NCBI GenBank assembly: GCA_021014325.1 | Contig: CM037472.1 | Span: 30,900,234 to 30,964,233 of the forward strand | DNA length: 64,000 bases | Direction: 5' to 3' | From: Plazaster borealis | Taxonomy: Eukaryota > Echinodermata > Asteroidea > Forcipulatida > Labidiasteridae | In this document: positions 26,648 to 38,600 of the stretch, piece by piece | How the letters are laid out: each line of letters opens with the position of its first letter | Position numbering within the stretch: the first letter of the stretch is position 1 | Notes under the pieces: generated by a model | Seen by the model: only the letters and a program-made list of their open reading frames with translations | What the model was told of the DNA's origin: nothing | The model's database searches: none | Position numbers and translations under genes: made by a program

Positions 26648-29600
26648 GTACGTTAAGATTCTTCTTTTTTTTATTAATCAATTAAAACAGTCTTGCCGTT
26701 TCAAATTTGTTGTCTTTTGTTTTGTCCTTTATACAAATGTATTTTTTTGCATTTTAGGAGCCTTTAGGTATATTTTGGAGAGATTTGGAACATTTTTAAA
26801 GATATTGGTAGGAACTGGAATAATTTAATATGAAGCACCCCCTTCGTTGGTCTACCAAGACGATTAAGACCATGATTTGTTTCTCTCCTGTCATGTATCT
26901 ACTTCTAAAAGAATTTGTTTTCATGAATATTCAACAGGTGAGTGATGTCATCGCACAGATGAAGTTTCAAGAAATCTCCAATATAAACCCCCAAGGGAAA
27001 CATCTGGAGATAACGTGGAACGACGAAACTGTCAGTCGGTAATTTGACCGTTTATGTGCTATGCGAGTCCTTTTCACTTTCAAATTATAACCACAAGGTA
27101 ATCATCCGCAAACCTGTGAAAGTTTAAGCTCAATTGGTCATCAGAGTCATGAGACAAAAGTGGGAAAAAATGTCGGGTTTTGGGATTCCATTTTCCCATT
27201 GTAAGAGTCTTGTTTATAATTTCAGTTGTAAACCCATCCCCAAACAGCATTACTTTTTTTTTATGTCTCTCATTCTTGACCCTCCTGATGACATTCAGTA
27301 ATCATCCACAAACCTGTGAAAGTTTAAGCTCAATTGGTCATCAGAGTCATGAGAAAATAGTGCCAGGGAAAAACGTCGGGTTTTGGAATTGTGAGATCAA
27401 AACTAACTGTTTTAACTCATTTCTCAAAAGCTATAACATTTCAAGTAAAAATGTTTCAAAGGAAGTTTTCCACCATGACCAACTTTATACCATATAAGTT
27501 GTTTACAAATCTGTGAACATTTATATTTCAATCTTACCAATGCTGTGCACACCCTATTAAATGGAATTCCAGAAATATCGACAGGAGGGCATTCGTGCAA
27601 GCAATTTGTTATGTAGTTCATCACCAACCACATAAAATGATGATTAAGTGAGAGTATTGAGATACTGATAGTGGTCATCTTTTGGTCCAAACAGCATTAC
27701 TTTATTTTAAATGTCTCTCATTCCAACCCTCCTGATGACTTTAATTTAATAGATGTTAAATTTGCATCATGGATACAGAATATTCTATTGGGTTTTACCC
27801 GTACACCGATGTGTGTAAAGCACTTTATACTCAGTACTTTCCCGAGTCCTGTGAAAAAAAATCACAGGCATATTACTCAGGTGGGATTCGAACCCACGAC
27901 TTTCGGTGGTCTAGTTGGTAAGACATCTGCTCTAGAATGGCAAAGGTTGTGGGTTCGAATCCCACCCGAGTAATATGCCTGTGATTTTTGTTTCACAGGA
28001 CTCGGGAAAGTACTGAGTATACAGTGCTTTACACACATCGTTGTATGGGTAAAACCAACTATAATAACCTCCTGATGACATTCAGTAATCATCCACAAGC
28101 CTTCCACATAAAATGTGTGACCATTTAATACCATCAATAATAATCATAATTTTCTGTACAGTTATTACAGTTTATGGCTGCATAAAAATTGTGACCATTT
28201 AATACCATCAATAAAAATCATAATTTTCTGTACAGTTATTACAGTTTATGGCTGCATAAAAATTGTCATTGTCGATTATGTCGGCATGACAATGGACAGC
28301 TTCTTTCGCCAAGTTACTCGTTGCCTGAGTGTCTAACAGTCAAATCAGCCAGCATCAGTTCAGGTGAATTTTTTTGTAAGCTTCATTTTAAAGGTGCTGT
28401 AAAGTTTTTATAATTGGAACCCACTGTTTGTTTCAATCCTATATAGTTGTAGATATATACCATAAAACTAACCTGTGAAAATTGCATTTCAAAAGGTGGT
28501 AGCGTTTTTGAGATATTGCCAAAAATCTGGAGCGGTTATGTCCACGAAGGAAGAATAATCTGCACTGGAATACACACTCTGAGAATTGTTACGGCCGTAA
28601 CGCTTCTCAGATTCAAATTTTGGGGGATAAAAAGTGATAATCTATTTTCATAACTGCAGTACTTTGAAGTGAAAAGTTTCTCAATATTCATTATACTATC
28701 CAAAGCTGCTGTACTTCTTCTAACCAAGGTAGTTTTTATTGCCATTAATTTTCAGAGTCATTACCAAACGTGTGCGATACCTCTAAAGACCAGCTGGGTT
28801 GGATTTCATAAAGCACTAAGATTCATCTTAAAATGAGTCGTCAATAATTACCATAGTGACTTGTATTGTGACATCACACTTTGCTTAGCAATTAAGATTG
28901 ATAAACAGTTGAAATCAACTTTAACTCTTTGTGAAATCGGCCCCAGGACCTAGTTTCATAGAGCAGCATAACGGCCGATTTTGTGCTTACTGTGTGCAGG
29001 GCTAAAATTCCACAAGAATGCTTATACAATTTGTAATAAAGGCTATCATAATAGAAGTTAAGTTGTTATTTTTGTGGCAATAAAATAGACATTGAAGTTA
29101 GTCCCTTAAGGTAACACTGATAAATTGGCTGGCTCATGGACTACCTTGGATTATTCAGTTTTGTTTGCGTTCCATGTTACCAGAGAATGGAACTCTAACC
29201 GTTGACTGGAATGAAAAGGCCCATGAGACGACTATACCTCTTCAGTATCTTAAGGATAACTGCTACTCCGATAAGTCATTACACGAGGAATCCAAGAAAC
29301 TGGAGGTATCTGTGTGTCAGGTAGGATAAGAGATTGTCTTGTGATTCTGCAGTATCTGTAGAGACTTGGTGCAATCTGCATTCAAAATAATAATAATTGG
29401 CTTCTTATATAGCGCTCAAATCCGTCACTCAGTGACGCTCATGGAACTCCAACATTATTACCTCTGGTCACTGGGCCATTCCTTAAAGGAACATTACAGA
29501 ATTGGTTTTTGCTAACAAAACAGTTAAGCACTTTATATAATCCACCATATACATAAACTGACAAACCTGTAGAAGTTTGAGATCGATCGGCCATCTGGGT

Positions 29601-32600
29601 CACAAGAAAATAGTGAAAAACCGATTACACATTTGCATGTGTTATACAATGCATGAATAAAACGCTCATGAGCGATAAACTCCAATCGGAAATTAGTTTT
29701 ATTTATTTCTCATCAAATATGGCCTTTCAGACAGAAATATTTCTAGGGATGTTTTCTCCTATCATCATCATTAGACCGCGTAAGTTTTATGTAAATCTGT
29801 GATCTTAAAGAAAATTTTAATTACCAGTTCTGTAACGTTCCTTTAAACCATCTTAGCTCCCTTGGGAGTATACAGCTTACTAACACATATGTAGCCCATC
29901 AAGCTTAATCAATCACAACAACCATCTCTGCCCTCACAGGTACCCATGTATGCCTGGGTGAAGAGAAGCAATTATAGTAAAGTGTCTTGCTTAATGCTTA
30001 GTTAAGTTAAAGTGTCATGACCGGGATTCAAACTGCCACCAGAACTTGAGTCCAAAGCACTAAACTGCTTGGCTACGACAAGCCATTGTATTTTAACTGA
30101 ATGTCATTTTCACTGCTCTCTGTTGCCCTGGTTTTGGCCTCCGTGCCCCTTCAGAAATTCCTGATAAGGTTTTCCCAAGAATTGCCTGTGCCCTAGCTCT
30201 AAGATGAAAATCCAGGCCCGCACGCTTGGTTTTGGGGGTTTTGTTTTTTTCATTTTATTTCAGCATTTCTTTTTTGTAGACTAAATTCTGTACAAATGAC
30301 TAATAATGATTTTATGAAAATAAAAAGAATAAATATAAAGTGAAAATTATATCTTATATTACATCACTCCCAATTTTAGTGACTGTTTTGTGTTTTTTTC
30401 GCCAGGATCTAAGAGAACATCATTACAAAGATTTGCTCTCGGCTAAAGACAATGAAAACAGGTATGTCATTTTTTTTAAGAAACAATTTTCCCCCAATTC
30501 GCAGTATTTTTGACCGCGCGAGTAAACCAAATTAATGTGTGAACAAAATTACCTGATGCGAAACAAGTAAACTTTACCCTTTTTTTTTCATTGTTATTTA
30601 TTATTAATATTTATTTGGCTATTGGTACACTCAAGAAAACAACATCAGGGAAAATAAGATAAAACTGTAATAATTGTGATGCAAAGAAATTTGCTGTTAA
30701 AAGCGCCCTCTCATTTAATATGTGACTTTTTAGTATGAGGGCTGTTTAGGTGCAGTGTTCACTATATCTCACTTAATCCTAACTGTTTTGGTACATATTT
30801 CCCGCTTGCATTTTCTGTTAAGAAGGGTGCTAAGGTCAAATCTAGTTCTGTGATGCACTCATTCTCCAATAAAGTCCTTATGAAAGTTGGGGAAGTTTTT
30901 ATTCCTATCTGAAAGCACACAAATTTGTACAACAAGGGTGTTTTTTCTTTCATCATTTTCTTGCAACTTCGATGACCAATTGAGCCCAAATTTTCACAGG
31001 CTTGTTATTTTATGCATATGTTGGGATACACCAAGTGAGAACACTGGTCTTTGACAATTTCCAAACGTGTTCAGTGCCTTTAAGAGAGAAATTTGAAATG
31101 TGACGCCATTGGGTATCAACAATCAGTCAAGAGGTCAAATTCAACGCCATTTTCATTGAATTTCATGGAAATTCAGGATTGAACAAATAATTTCCCTGTA
31201 CAGAAATGTACAGACCCATATATATGTAAAATGGTGACCTCATTGGATGTAAACAAAATTTGGGCAGGAAGGGTATCAAAATCTCTGTCCTTTCTCTATG
31301 CAAATACAATGGTAATTTACACCATTTTAAAGGCATCGTACACGTTTGGTAATTGTCACAGACCAGTGTTCTCACTTGGTGTATCCCAAAATATGCATAA
31401 AATAACAAGCCTGTAAAAATTTGGGCTCAATTGGTCATCGAAGTTGCAAGAAAATGACGAAAGAAAAAACACCCTTGTTGTACAAATTTGTGTGCTTTCA
31501 GATAGGAATAAAAACTTCTGGCAAGAAGTTTTTATCAACAGCTCTCTGTTGCTCGTTACCAAGTCAGTTTTTATGCTAATATATATTTTGAGTCATTACC
31601 AAACGTGTACAGTGAGGTTAGAAAATTGTATTTCCTTCCCAACTTTTACAAGGACTCTATCTATTAGAAAATGAGTGCATCGCAAAACTGAATTTGACCT
31701 TAGGGCCCCTCTTTCAACTGAGTGATTTGACTTTTTAAAAATAGTTTGTGAAAATGAAAAAATGTAAACAAAGCACTTCACAATTTGAATTCTGTCACAC
31801 TAAGTTGGATAAATTTGCAAAAAAGCAGCATTAATTGTGTTTGTTTTATGGTAGCTTCCTCACAGATCTTAATGAGGTTGGACTAGTTCTCGTCAAGGGA
31901 GTTCCCCAAGAACCGGATCAAGTACTTAAGGTAAGATTTAGGCTAGCTGGACGCATTTAGTTTCAGATGTTGCAATAAACAAAAATAAACAAACTTTTCC
32001 CTTTTCTCTGGTAGATTGCAGAGATTGTTTCCCAAGTGCAAGAAACATTTTACGGCAAGGTAAGAATTGTTTTCTACTACAGCAAAAGATTACAATTCAT
32101 TATTATTATTTTTTTCTGAACACTTGCTGTGATAAGAGCTGTCAATCAAAGTCTTTATGGGACTTTTGTCAGTCAGATTGTTTTTGAGCATTCACACTAA
32201 AGGACCAAAGAGATAACTTGTTAAAGACACTGAACACATTTGGAAATTGCCAAAGACCAGTGTTTTCACTTGGTGTATCCCAACATATGCGTGTACGATA
32301 CCTTTAAGAGAGGCATGGGGGAGTGAGACAAAAGTAACTATTTTGTAGCAGTCTTTTCCTGTACATTCCAAAGCTTTTCATGACTGTTAATAGCAAAACA
32401 ATAATAAATTAATACATGACCTTTAGAAATTACAAGGTCAATTGAAAAAGTGTTGCATATGTAACAAAGACGGACATATGGCCTGGAAAGTGAAGAAAGA
32501 ATAATTTTTGTTTTACAAAATATTGTGGCAGTAACATTCCCAACTCTTAAAGGTATCGTACACGTTTGGTAATGACTCAAAACAAATATTAGCATAAAAA

Positions 32601-35600
32601 CTTACTAGGTAGCGAGGAACGGAGAGCTGTTGATAGTATAAAACATTGTAGGAAACGACTCCATCTGAAGTAACGTAGTCTTTGAGAAAGAGGTAATTTC
32701 TCACTAAAATCATAAAAACTTCTTGCAAGAAGTTTTTATTCCTATCTGAAAGCACATAAATTTGTACAACAAGGGTGTTTTTTCTTTCATCATTTTCTTG
32801 CAACTTCGATGACCAATTGAGCCCAAATTTTCACAGGCTTGTTATTTTATGCATATGTTGGGATACACCAAGTGAGAACACTGGTCTTTGACAATTACCA
32901 AACGTGTTCAGTGCCTTTATGGATTGTAGGCAGTAAAACTGAGATATTGCCGTGGGTATTAAGGAAGTAACAGTGGAAAATAAGTCCCGTAAGAACATTG
33001 GACAGATGCTTTTGTGACAAAATTCTGTCCACGTTTGTACATGTACATCTGTTTGTTAAACTTATAATTTCTTAAATAAGCAGGGAAGGGGCTTTCTTAA
33101 TTTCAACATCGGGTCAATCAATTTATTTTAGTATAACTCCTACCAAATGAAAAAATAAATGTCTGTTTTCGTTACATACGTATAAATCTTGAAGATTGTT
33201 GTTCTCCAGTTTCTTAAATACTCAGTCATTTACCCATTTTTTCAACCACAATCCTTATGGCCTTTGAATTTACAAAGGCAAAAATACATGACAACATAAT
33301 TCATTTTGTTATTACTATCCCACATTCCCCTCGCATGTCACTCTTTTGTGCCCATTGTTAGTGTGGAATTACCCACATGTGTATTCATGAGCAGACATAT
33401 GGTTTGTAAGTCATGTAAAAAATTGTTCGGGGCTGGAATTTAACACTGGACTGCAGGCCCGAGGCCAGTGATTTTAGGCCAGATTTCGGGCCAGTAAACT
33501 CAGGACTGGACAAGTCCGGTGGTCTTGTGTTTTTCAATAACTAAAAGTACCTCACTGTGTAATAACAAAAAAGAAAGGGTTAAGACAATAACAATGAGAT
33601 ATTCTCTTAGTGCAAATAGAAAATAGTTTACATGTGCATTTTAAACTGTGTAGAAAGTTCTCTCTCATTACTTTATGTAAAATAAGTGCTGGTCCAGTAA
33701 ATATTGTAACCTACAAGCCCTGTGGTCTTGTGGATTTAATTCCTGTAAATTGGAGCCCTGCTGTTGTCTAGTCTTTCAATGTAGTGAGTACTGAGAATGC
33801 AATCAACCTTGCATACACCCCTGATACTTTGGAGCTACACATGGATCTGGTCTACTTCCAGTCTCCACCGGGATTGCAACTACTTCACTGCTTAAGGTTA
33901 GTTTGACATAGACTGTGTTCAAACTCTAACTCGAAGAGCAGTCAATGACTGATGTGCCGCCCGCCAGTCACTGTACATCACCAAAGTGGGTCTCCAAGGT
34001 CAAATTTGATTTTGTGATGCACTCATTTTCCAATAGAGACCGAAATCAACTGTGCCTCTCTTGCTAGTTTTAAGCAGGGTGTACAGTCAGCTCCGCTAAG
34101 CCAGCCTGAGCTGGGGGTTTTTAAGCCGCACTCTATGTTCCCTGTTCACCCACCTACACTGTATATATCCACACCCTTGCATGTACACAGCAACCACAGT
34201 ACTTAATACACCAGGGCCCTATTTCATAAAGCTGCTAAGCAGAAAATTCTGCTAGGCAAACTTGTTTGATAAGCAAAAATGAGTTGGGAACCAGTAATAA
34301 TAATAATAATAAGACTTGTAATGCGCACATATCCACCCTGCTGGGTGTTCAAGGCGCAGTAAAAAACCAAAAAAACAAAACAAAACAAAACAAAGACAAA
34401 ACAGACACAACAAAATTAGTCCTTGAAAACCTGTGACATAAGATAAGTTTTGAGAAGAGATTTGAATTTTGTGGTACAAAGACAAGACCTAAGATTAAGC
34501 GGTAGAGAGTTCCAGATGCGTGGCGCAGCTGAAGAAAAAGACCTGTCACCCCATGAGTGTCGAGATTTGGGTTCAATGAGGAGAAGCATGGAACTTGATC
34601 GAAGATTCCTTGATGGAGTGTAAACTTGAAGTAGTTCAGAAATATAGTGGGGAGCCTTGCCATTAAGTGCTTTGTGGACAATGAGCATCAGCTTGAAGAT
34701 GATTCGTTGAGAGATAGGGAGCCAATGTAGTTGTTTCAGAATGGGGGTGATAGAACAGGATTTTCTAGACAGTGTCACAATGCAGGCAGCGGTATTTTGG
34801 AGGCGTTGAAGACGGGAAATCTGGTTGTTAGGAAGACTGTAGAGAAGAGCATTGCCGTTGTCAAGACGAGAAGTAACAAATGCATGAATGACCTTTTCAG
34901 TGGCACTTTTGTCCAAGTACTTGCGAATCTTACCAATATTCCTGATGTGATATGATGACAGACGAACGATGTTGTTGATGTGTGGTTGAAGTGTCATCGA
35001 TGAATCAAAAATAACCCCTAAGTTCCGAGCTTGCAGCGAGGGAGCTATCCGAGCATCACCGATGGAAATGTATGGCACTGAAACCTTTGTTAACTGTGGA
35101 CGTGACCCAAATAGAAGGAACTCTGTCTTATCATCATTTAACTTCAGGAAGTTTTGTTGTGTCCAACGTCGAATCTCTTGGATGCATTTCTCAAGTCTTG
35201 CAATAGATGCATTGGCGTTTTCTTGAGAAGATTTAAACGTGATGTATAGCTGAGTGTCGTCTGCGTACACATGGTAATTCAGATTAAATTTCAGGATGAT
35301 GTCACGAATCGGTAAAGTGTACAGCGTAAACCACTGCGGGCCCAGTACCGACCCCTGTGGCACAGAGTAGTTCAAAACAACAGGGTCTGATATTGCGGTG
35401 CCAATACATACATGCTGAGTTCTATTGTAGAGATACGATTTGCACCATGCTAGGGCTGTGTCCTCTATGCCAAGGTGATTCTGAAGCCGAGATAGAAGGA
35501 TGTTGTGATCAACAGTGTCAAAGGCAGCACTCAAGTCTAGCAGGACTAGTGCTGTTAGGTTACCATTGTCCATTGCAGAAAAAATATCGTTGCTCACACG

Positions 35601-38600
35601 GACTAGTGCAGCTTCTGTCCCATGGAAAGGCTTGTATGCTGACTGGAACACGTCGGACAGGTTGAAATTATGAATGTGATCAGAAATGCGTGATGAAACT
35701 ACTCGTTCGATGACTTTTCCAAGATATTTTAAGTTTGCAACCGGTCTGTAGTTTTTGAATATCTCCTTGTCCAGGTTTGGTTTCTTGATGAGTGGCCTGA
35801 TGTAGGAAACTTTGAGGCTATCGGGGAAACAACCGGAACTGAGAGATTCGTTTACAAGATTAGTGATGTAGGGTAAAAATATATCAATGTTTTGCTTCAT
35901 CATGGATGTTGACACTGGATCCAGCTCACAGGATTTTGAAGGAGATTTCATAATAACCCTTTGAATCTCAGCAACAGTGGCAGGCTCAAACACAGATAGT
36001 CTACACTCTGGTTGAAGATGTGGCAATGTCTGCACGTTGTAAGGGACTGATGAAAAGATGAGCGGATGTCTGAAATCTTGGTGACAAAATATTTATGGAA
36101 TTCATTTGAAAAGTCCTGATCATTTTAAGTGGATGGAAGGACGGGGTTTTGGGTTTGAGCAACAACTTACCAATTATCTTGAAGAGCTTCTTTTGATCTC
36201 CTGAGGATTCTTGTACTTGGGATGAATAATGGGTGATCTTTGCCTGGTTGATCAAATTCCTGACTACTTTGGATTGGTTGCGATATTCTTGTCGTTGTAT
36301 TTCCAACTTGCCATTTTTCCGCCATTTCCGCTCAAGTTGACGACAGATCTTTCTTGCTGTACGAATATCATCATTGAACCAAGAAACTTCAGTTCGGACC
36401 TTGACCGATCTTGTTTTCCAGGGTGCGTATTTATCCAAGATGTCACTGATAGTACTCTCATATTGGCTGACATAAGAATCCAAGCAGTCGTGATCAATTT
36501 CCAGCTTTGCTAAATGAGTTCCTATGTCGCGGAACACTTCAGGAGAATTCACATGTTTCCACTGTCGGCTCTTTATAGTGACGGTTGGGACTTTGGGCTT
36601 GCACAGACTCAAGTTACACATGACTGCATAATGGTCTGAGAATCCAGGTAGAATAACAAAGTTTGAGACAATAGGTGGGGTGATGTCACGAGTTATGACA
36701 AGGTCCAGGCAATGACCGAGACGATGAGTCGGCTCCTTGATATGCTGGGTAAGACCGAAAGCCTGAAGTAGATGCTTAAACTGGTTTGCATTGGTGTTGT
36801 GGATGTCATCAACATGAATGTTAAAGTCACCGGTGATGATGATTTCCGATGGATGAAGGAGATATTCCAAAATCAAATTCTCAAATTCCTTAAGAAAACT
36901 TGAGAAAGTCACATGTTGGCCGTTAGAATCTCTTTCAGGTCTGTATACAATGACAAGGCGAACAGATTTAGAGTTTCCGGAAACCTCAGCATGAAGAGAT
37001 TCAAAAGTTGTGTATTGGACATCATTACTTTTCACAGAGACAGATAAAGTAGATCTGTACAGTATTGCAACTCCTCCACCGGTCTTGTGAGGTCTTGGGA
37101 TGTGATGAAAGTAGTAGCCAGCAGGGGTACACTGACGACATGTTAAGTTGTCATCTGGTCTCAGCCATGTTTCTGAAACGGCAACAAGGTCCAGATCTTT
37201 TTGCAGAACAAAATCAGTAAAATCGTCATACTTGTTACAGATGGACTGTGTGTTCAGAACACAAAGGCTGAGTTGAGATTTGGCAGGAGTCACTGGTGCT
37301 AGAACAGATGGGGGTGTAACTTCAGGTATAGGGAGTTTATGAACAGTTCTACGGCGACCAGCTTTTTTACCACGATGTGTAGGTCGGTAAACAGTGCTGG
37401 GATTTACAAAAAGGCCAAGATTCTGCAATGTAAGTTTACAGGAAGGCAGAGTCGAGGCACGTGTGGATGGGGCATAACGGAGACTGAGAAGCTTGTTACG
37501 TGAGTAGGAATTTGTAGAGTTTGGACTAGCTTCTGCTGAGTTTGAGTTATTTTCAGCTTCAGGGCCGGGATTTACAGCAATGTCACCGAAGATCACAATT
37601 TCCAAATGAAAAGTGGCTGGGGAATTGTCATAATATGACACAGGGCATTTCAAATATTTCCGATGCTGGATGAATCCTAGCTGTGACTTTGGCAGAATGC
37701 AAGCACTAAGCACAATTGATGCTGATGGAACAAAGCTGACCACAGATGAGTCAGTGCAGTACAATGGTCTAGCAAGCAGGGAGAGAATAAAAAGGATACT
37801 TACCTCCATTGTCCCCAGATGGGCGAACAATGTCCATGGACAAGGTGGCTGACTGCACAGCATGCAGCCACCAAAGGGTGTGTTAGCTTTGTACACCAGA
37901 ATTTTCAAATGAGACAGTGAAAAATTCCAACAGAAAATCACGTGGCTCCAATGTAATCTCTATGAAATTTTGGCTGGTTACCTTTTTCTTCTATGCAAGT
38001 TTTTTCCGTGCTTAGCAAGTTTTTGTGCTTTCAGGCTTGATAAAATTGGTCCCAGATGGTGGACTGTACTCTCATGGAAGAAGAAGAAGAAGTCCAATTA
38101 TTAAACTTTTCTTGCATAAATCATCAAAGGAAACACTAGTTCATGGAACTCTTACAGGATTCTGGTGATCAGTGGAGCCAGTGTAAGTGTGAAGTGGGCG
38201 TGTCTTACAGGGGAATTACGTCACACTTTAAGAACAGGATAATGGTTTTGAGAAAGCAACATAACACCTGTTTGATTATTTTTAATGTTTTACCGAGGTC
38301 GCTTTGAAAGGCATTATTTCAAAGCGGGGCTCTAAGGTCAAAATCGATTTTTGTGATGCACTCATTTTCCAATAGAGACCTCATGAAAGTGGGGATCAAA
38401 TTACAAGACTCTAACAAAGATATTGACAAAATAGGGAGACCGCCAACATATGGCTAGATAGCTCAGTTGGTAGAGTGCCGGCACGTTTAACTGGAGGTCT
38501 TTGGTTTAAATCTGGCTCTAGTCAATTTGTCTTAGTTCATCCCCAAATCAAGTCTTTAACCTAACGTTAAAATGTTGTGAAATGACATTTTATTTGATAC

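Larger units (their letters stand above)
32190..33378. mobile_element. Repeat K with two nested TTAA elements
   Basis: Matches the uninterrupted copy 55104-55852 (GAGACAAAAGTAACTATTTT, AAAGACGGACATATGGCCTG, AAACTGAGATATTGCCGTGG). It is broken at two TTAA sites by element A copies 32225-32303 and 32551-32916. Confidence 0.8.
34295..37950 (-). mobile_element. APE-type non-LTR retrotransposon (CR1/L2-like LINE), inactive
   Basis: A 3.65-kb LINE antisense to the dioxygenase gene. The 5' frame, 36001-37941, has a hydrophobic N-terminal stretch, a 2A-like GDIAVNPGP at 37561-37587, a basic linker and an AP endonuclease (LNTQSICNK, SETWLRPDD, TGDFNIH near 36825, SDHYAVM). The 3' frame, 34416-36035, has the reverse transcriptase (YRPVANL, LLDLSAAFDTVDH, VPQGSVLGP, YADD at about 35256-35267) and a conserved LINE C-terminus (WNSLPLNLRS). 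Frameshifts near 36130 and 36040 break the protein between the two domains, so this copy is dead. The 3' end carries a (TTA)n tail. Clade by eye is CR1/L2-like. Confidence 0.92.
34205..38060. mobile_element. Palindromic repeat P1 split by a LINE
   Basis: Left part 34212-34290 (CAGGGCCCTATTTCATAAAG to GAGTTGGGAACCAG) and right part about 37950-38055 (TTTTGGCTGGTTACC to AAATTGGTCCCAG) together reconstitute a P1 copy like 52705-52900. The LINE occupies the interior. Confidence 0.8.

Noticed and set aside
29184..29320. Loss of the BBOX zinc site, judged from CYSDKSLHEE in exon 4
   Set aside because: The true zinc motif (NCHCRLC) is in exon 3 at 28245-28363; the exon 4 segment aligns with a later part of the domain.
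34731..35665. Plus-strand open frames across the LINE
   Set aside because: Shadows of the minus-strand reverse-transcriptase frame.
34295..37950. Endogenous retrovirus or other viral insertion
   Set aside because: AP endonuclease plus LINE-type RT, no LTRs, no protease or envelope, and a (TTA)n tail identify a non-LTR retrotransposon.
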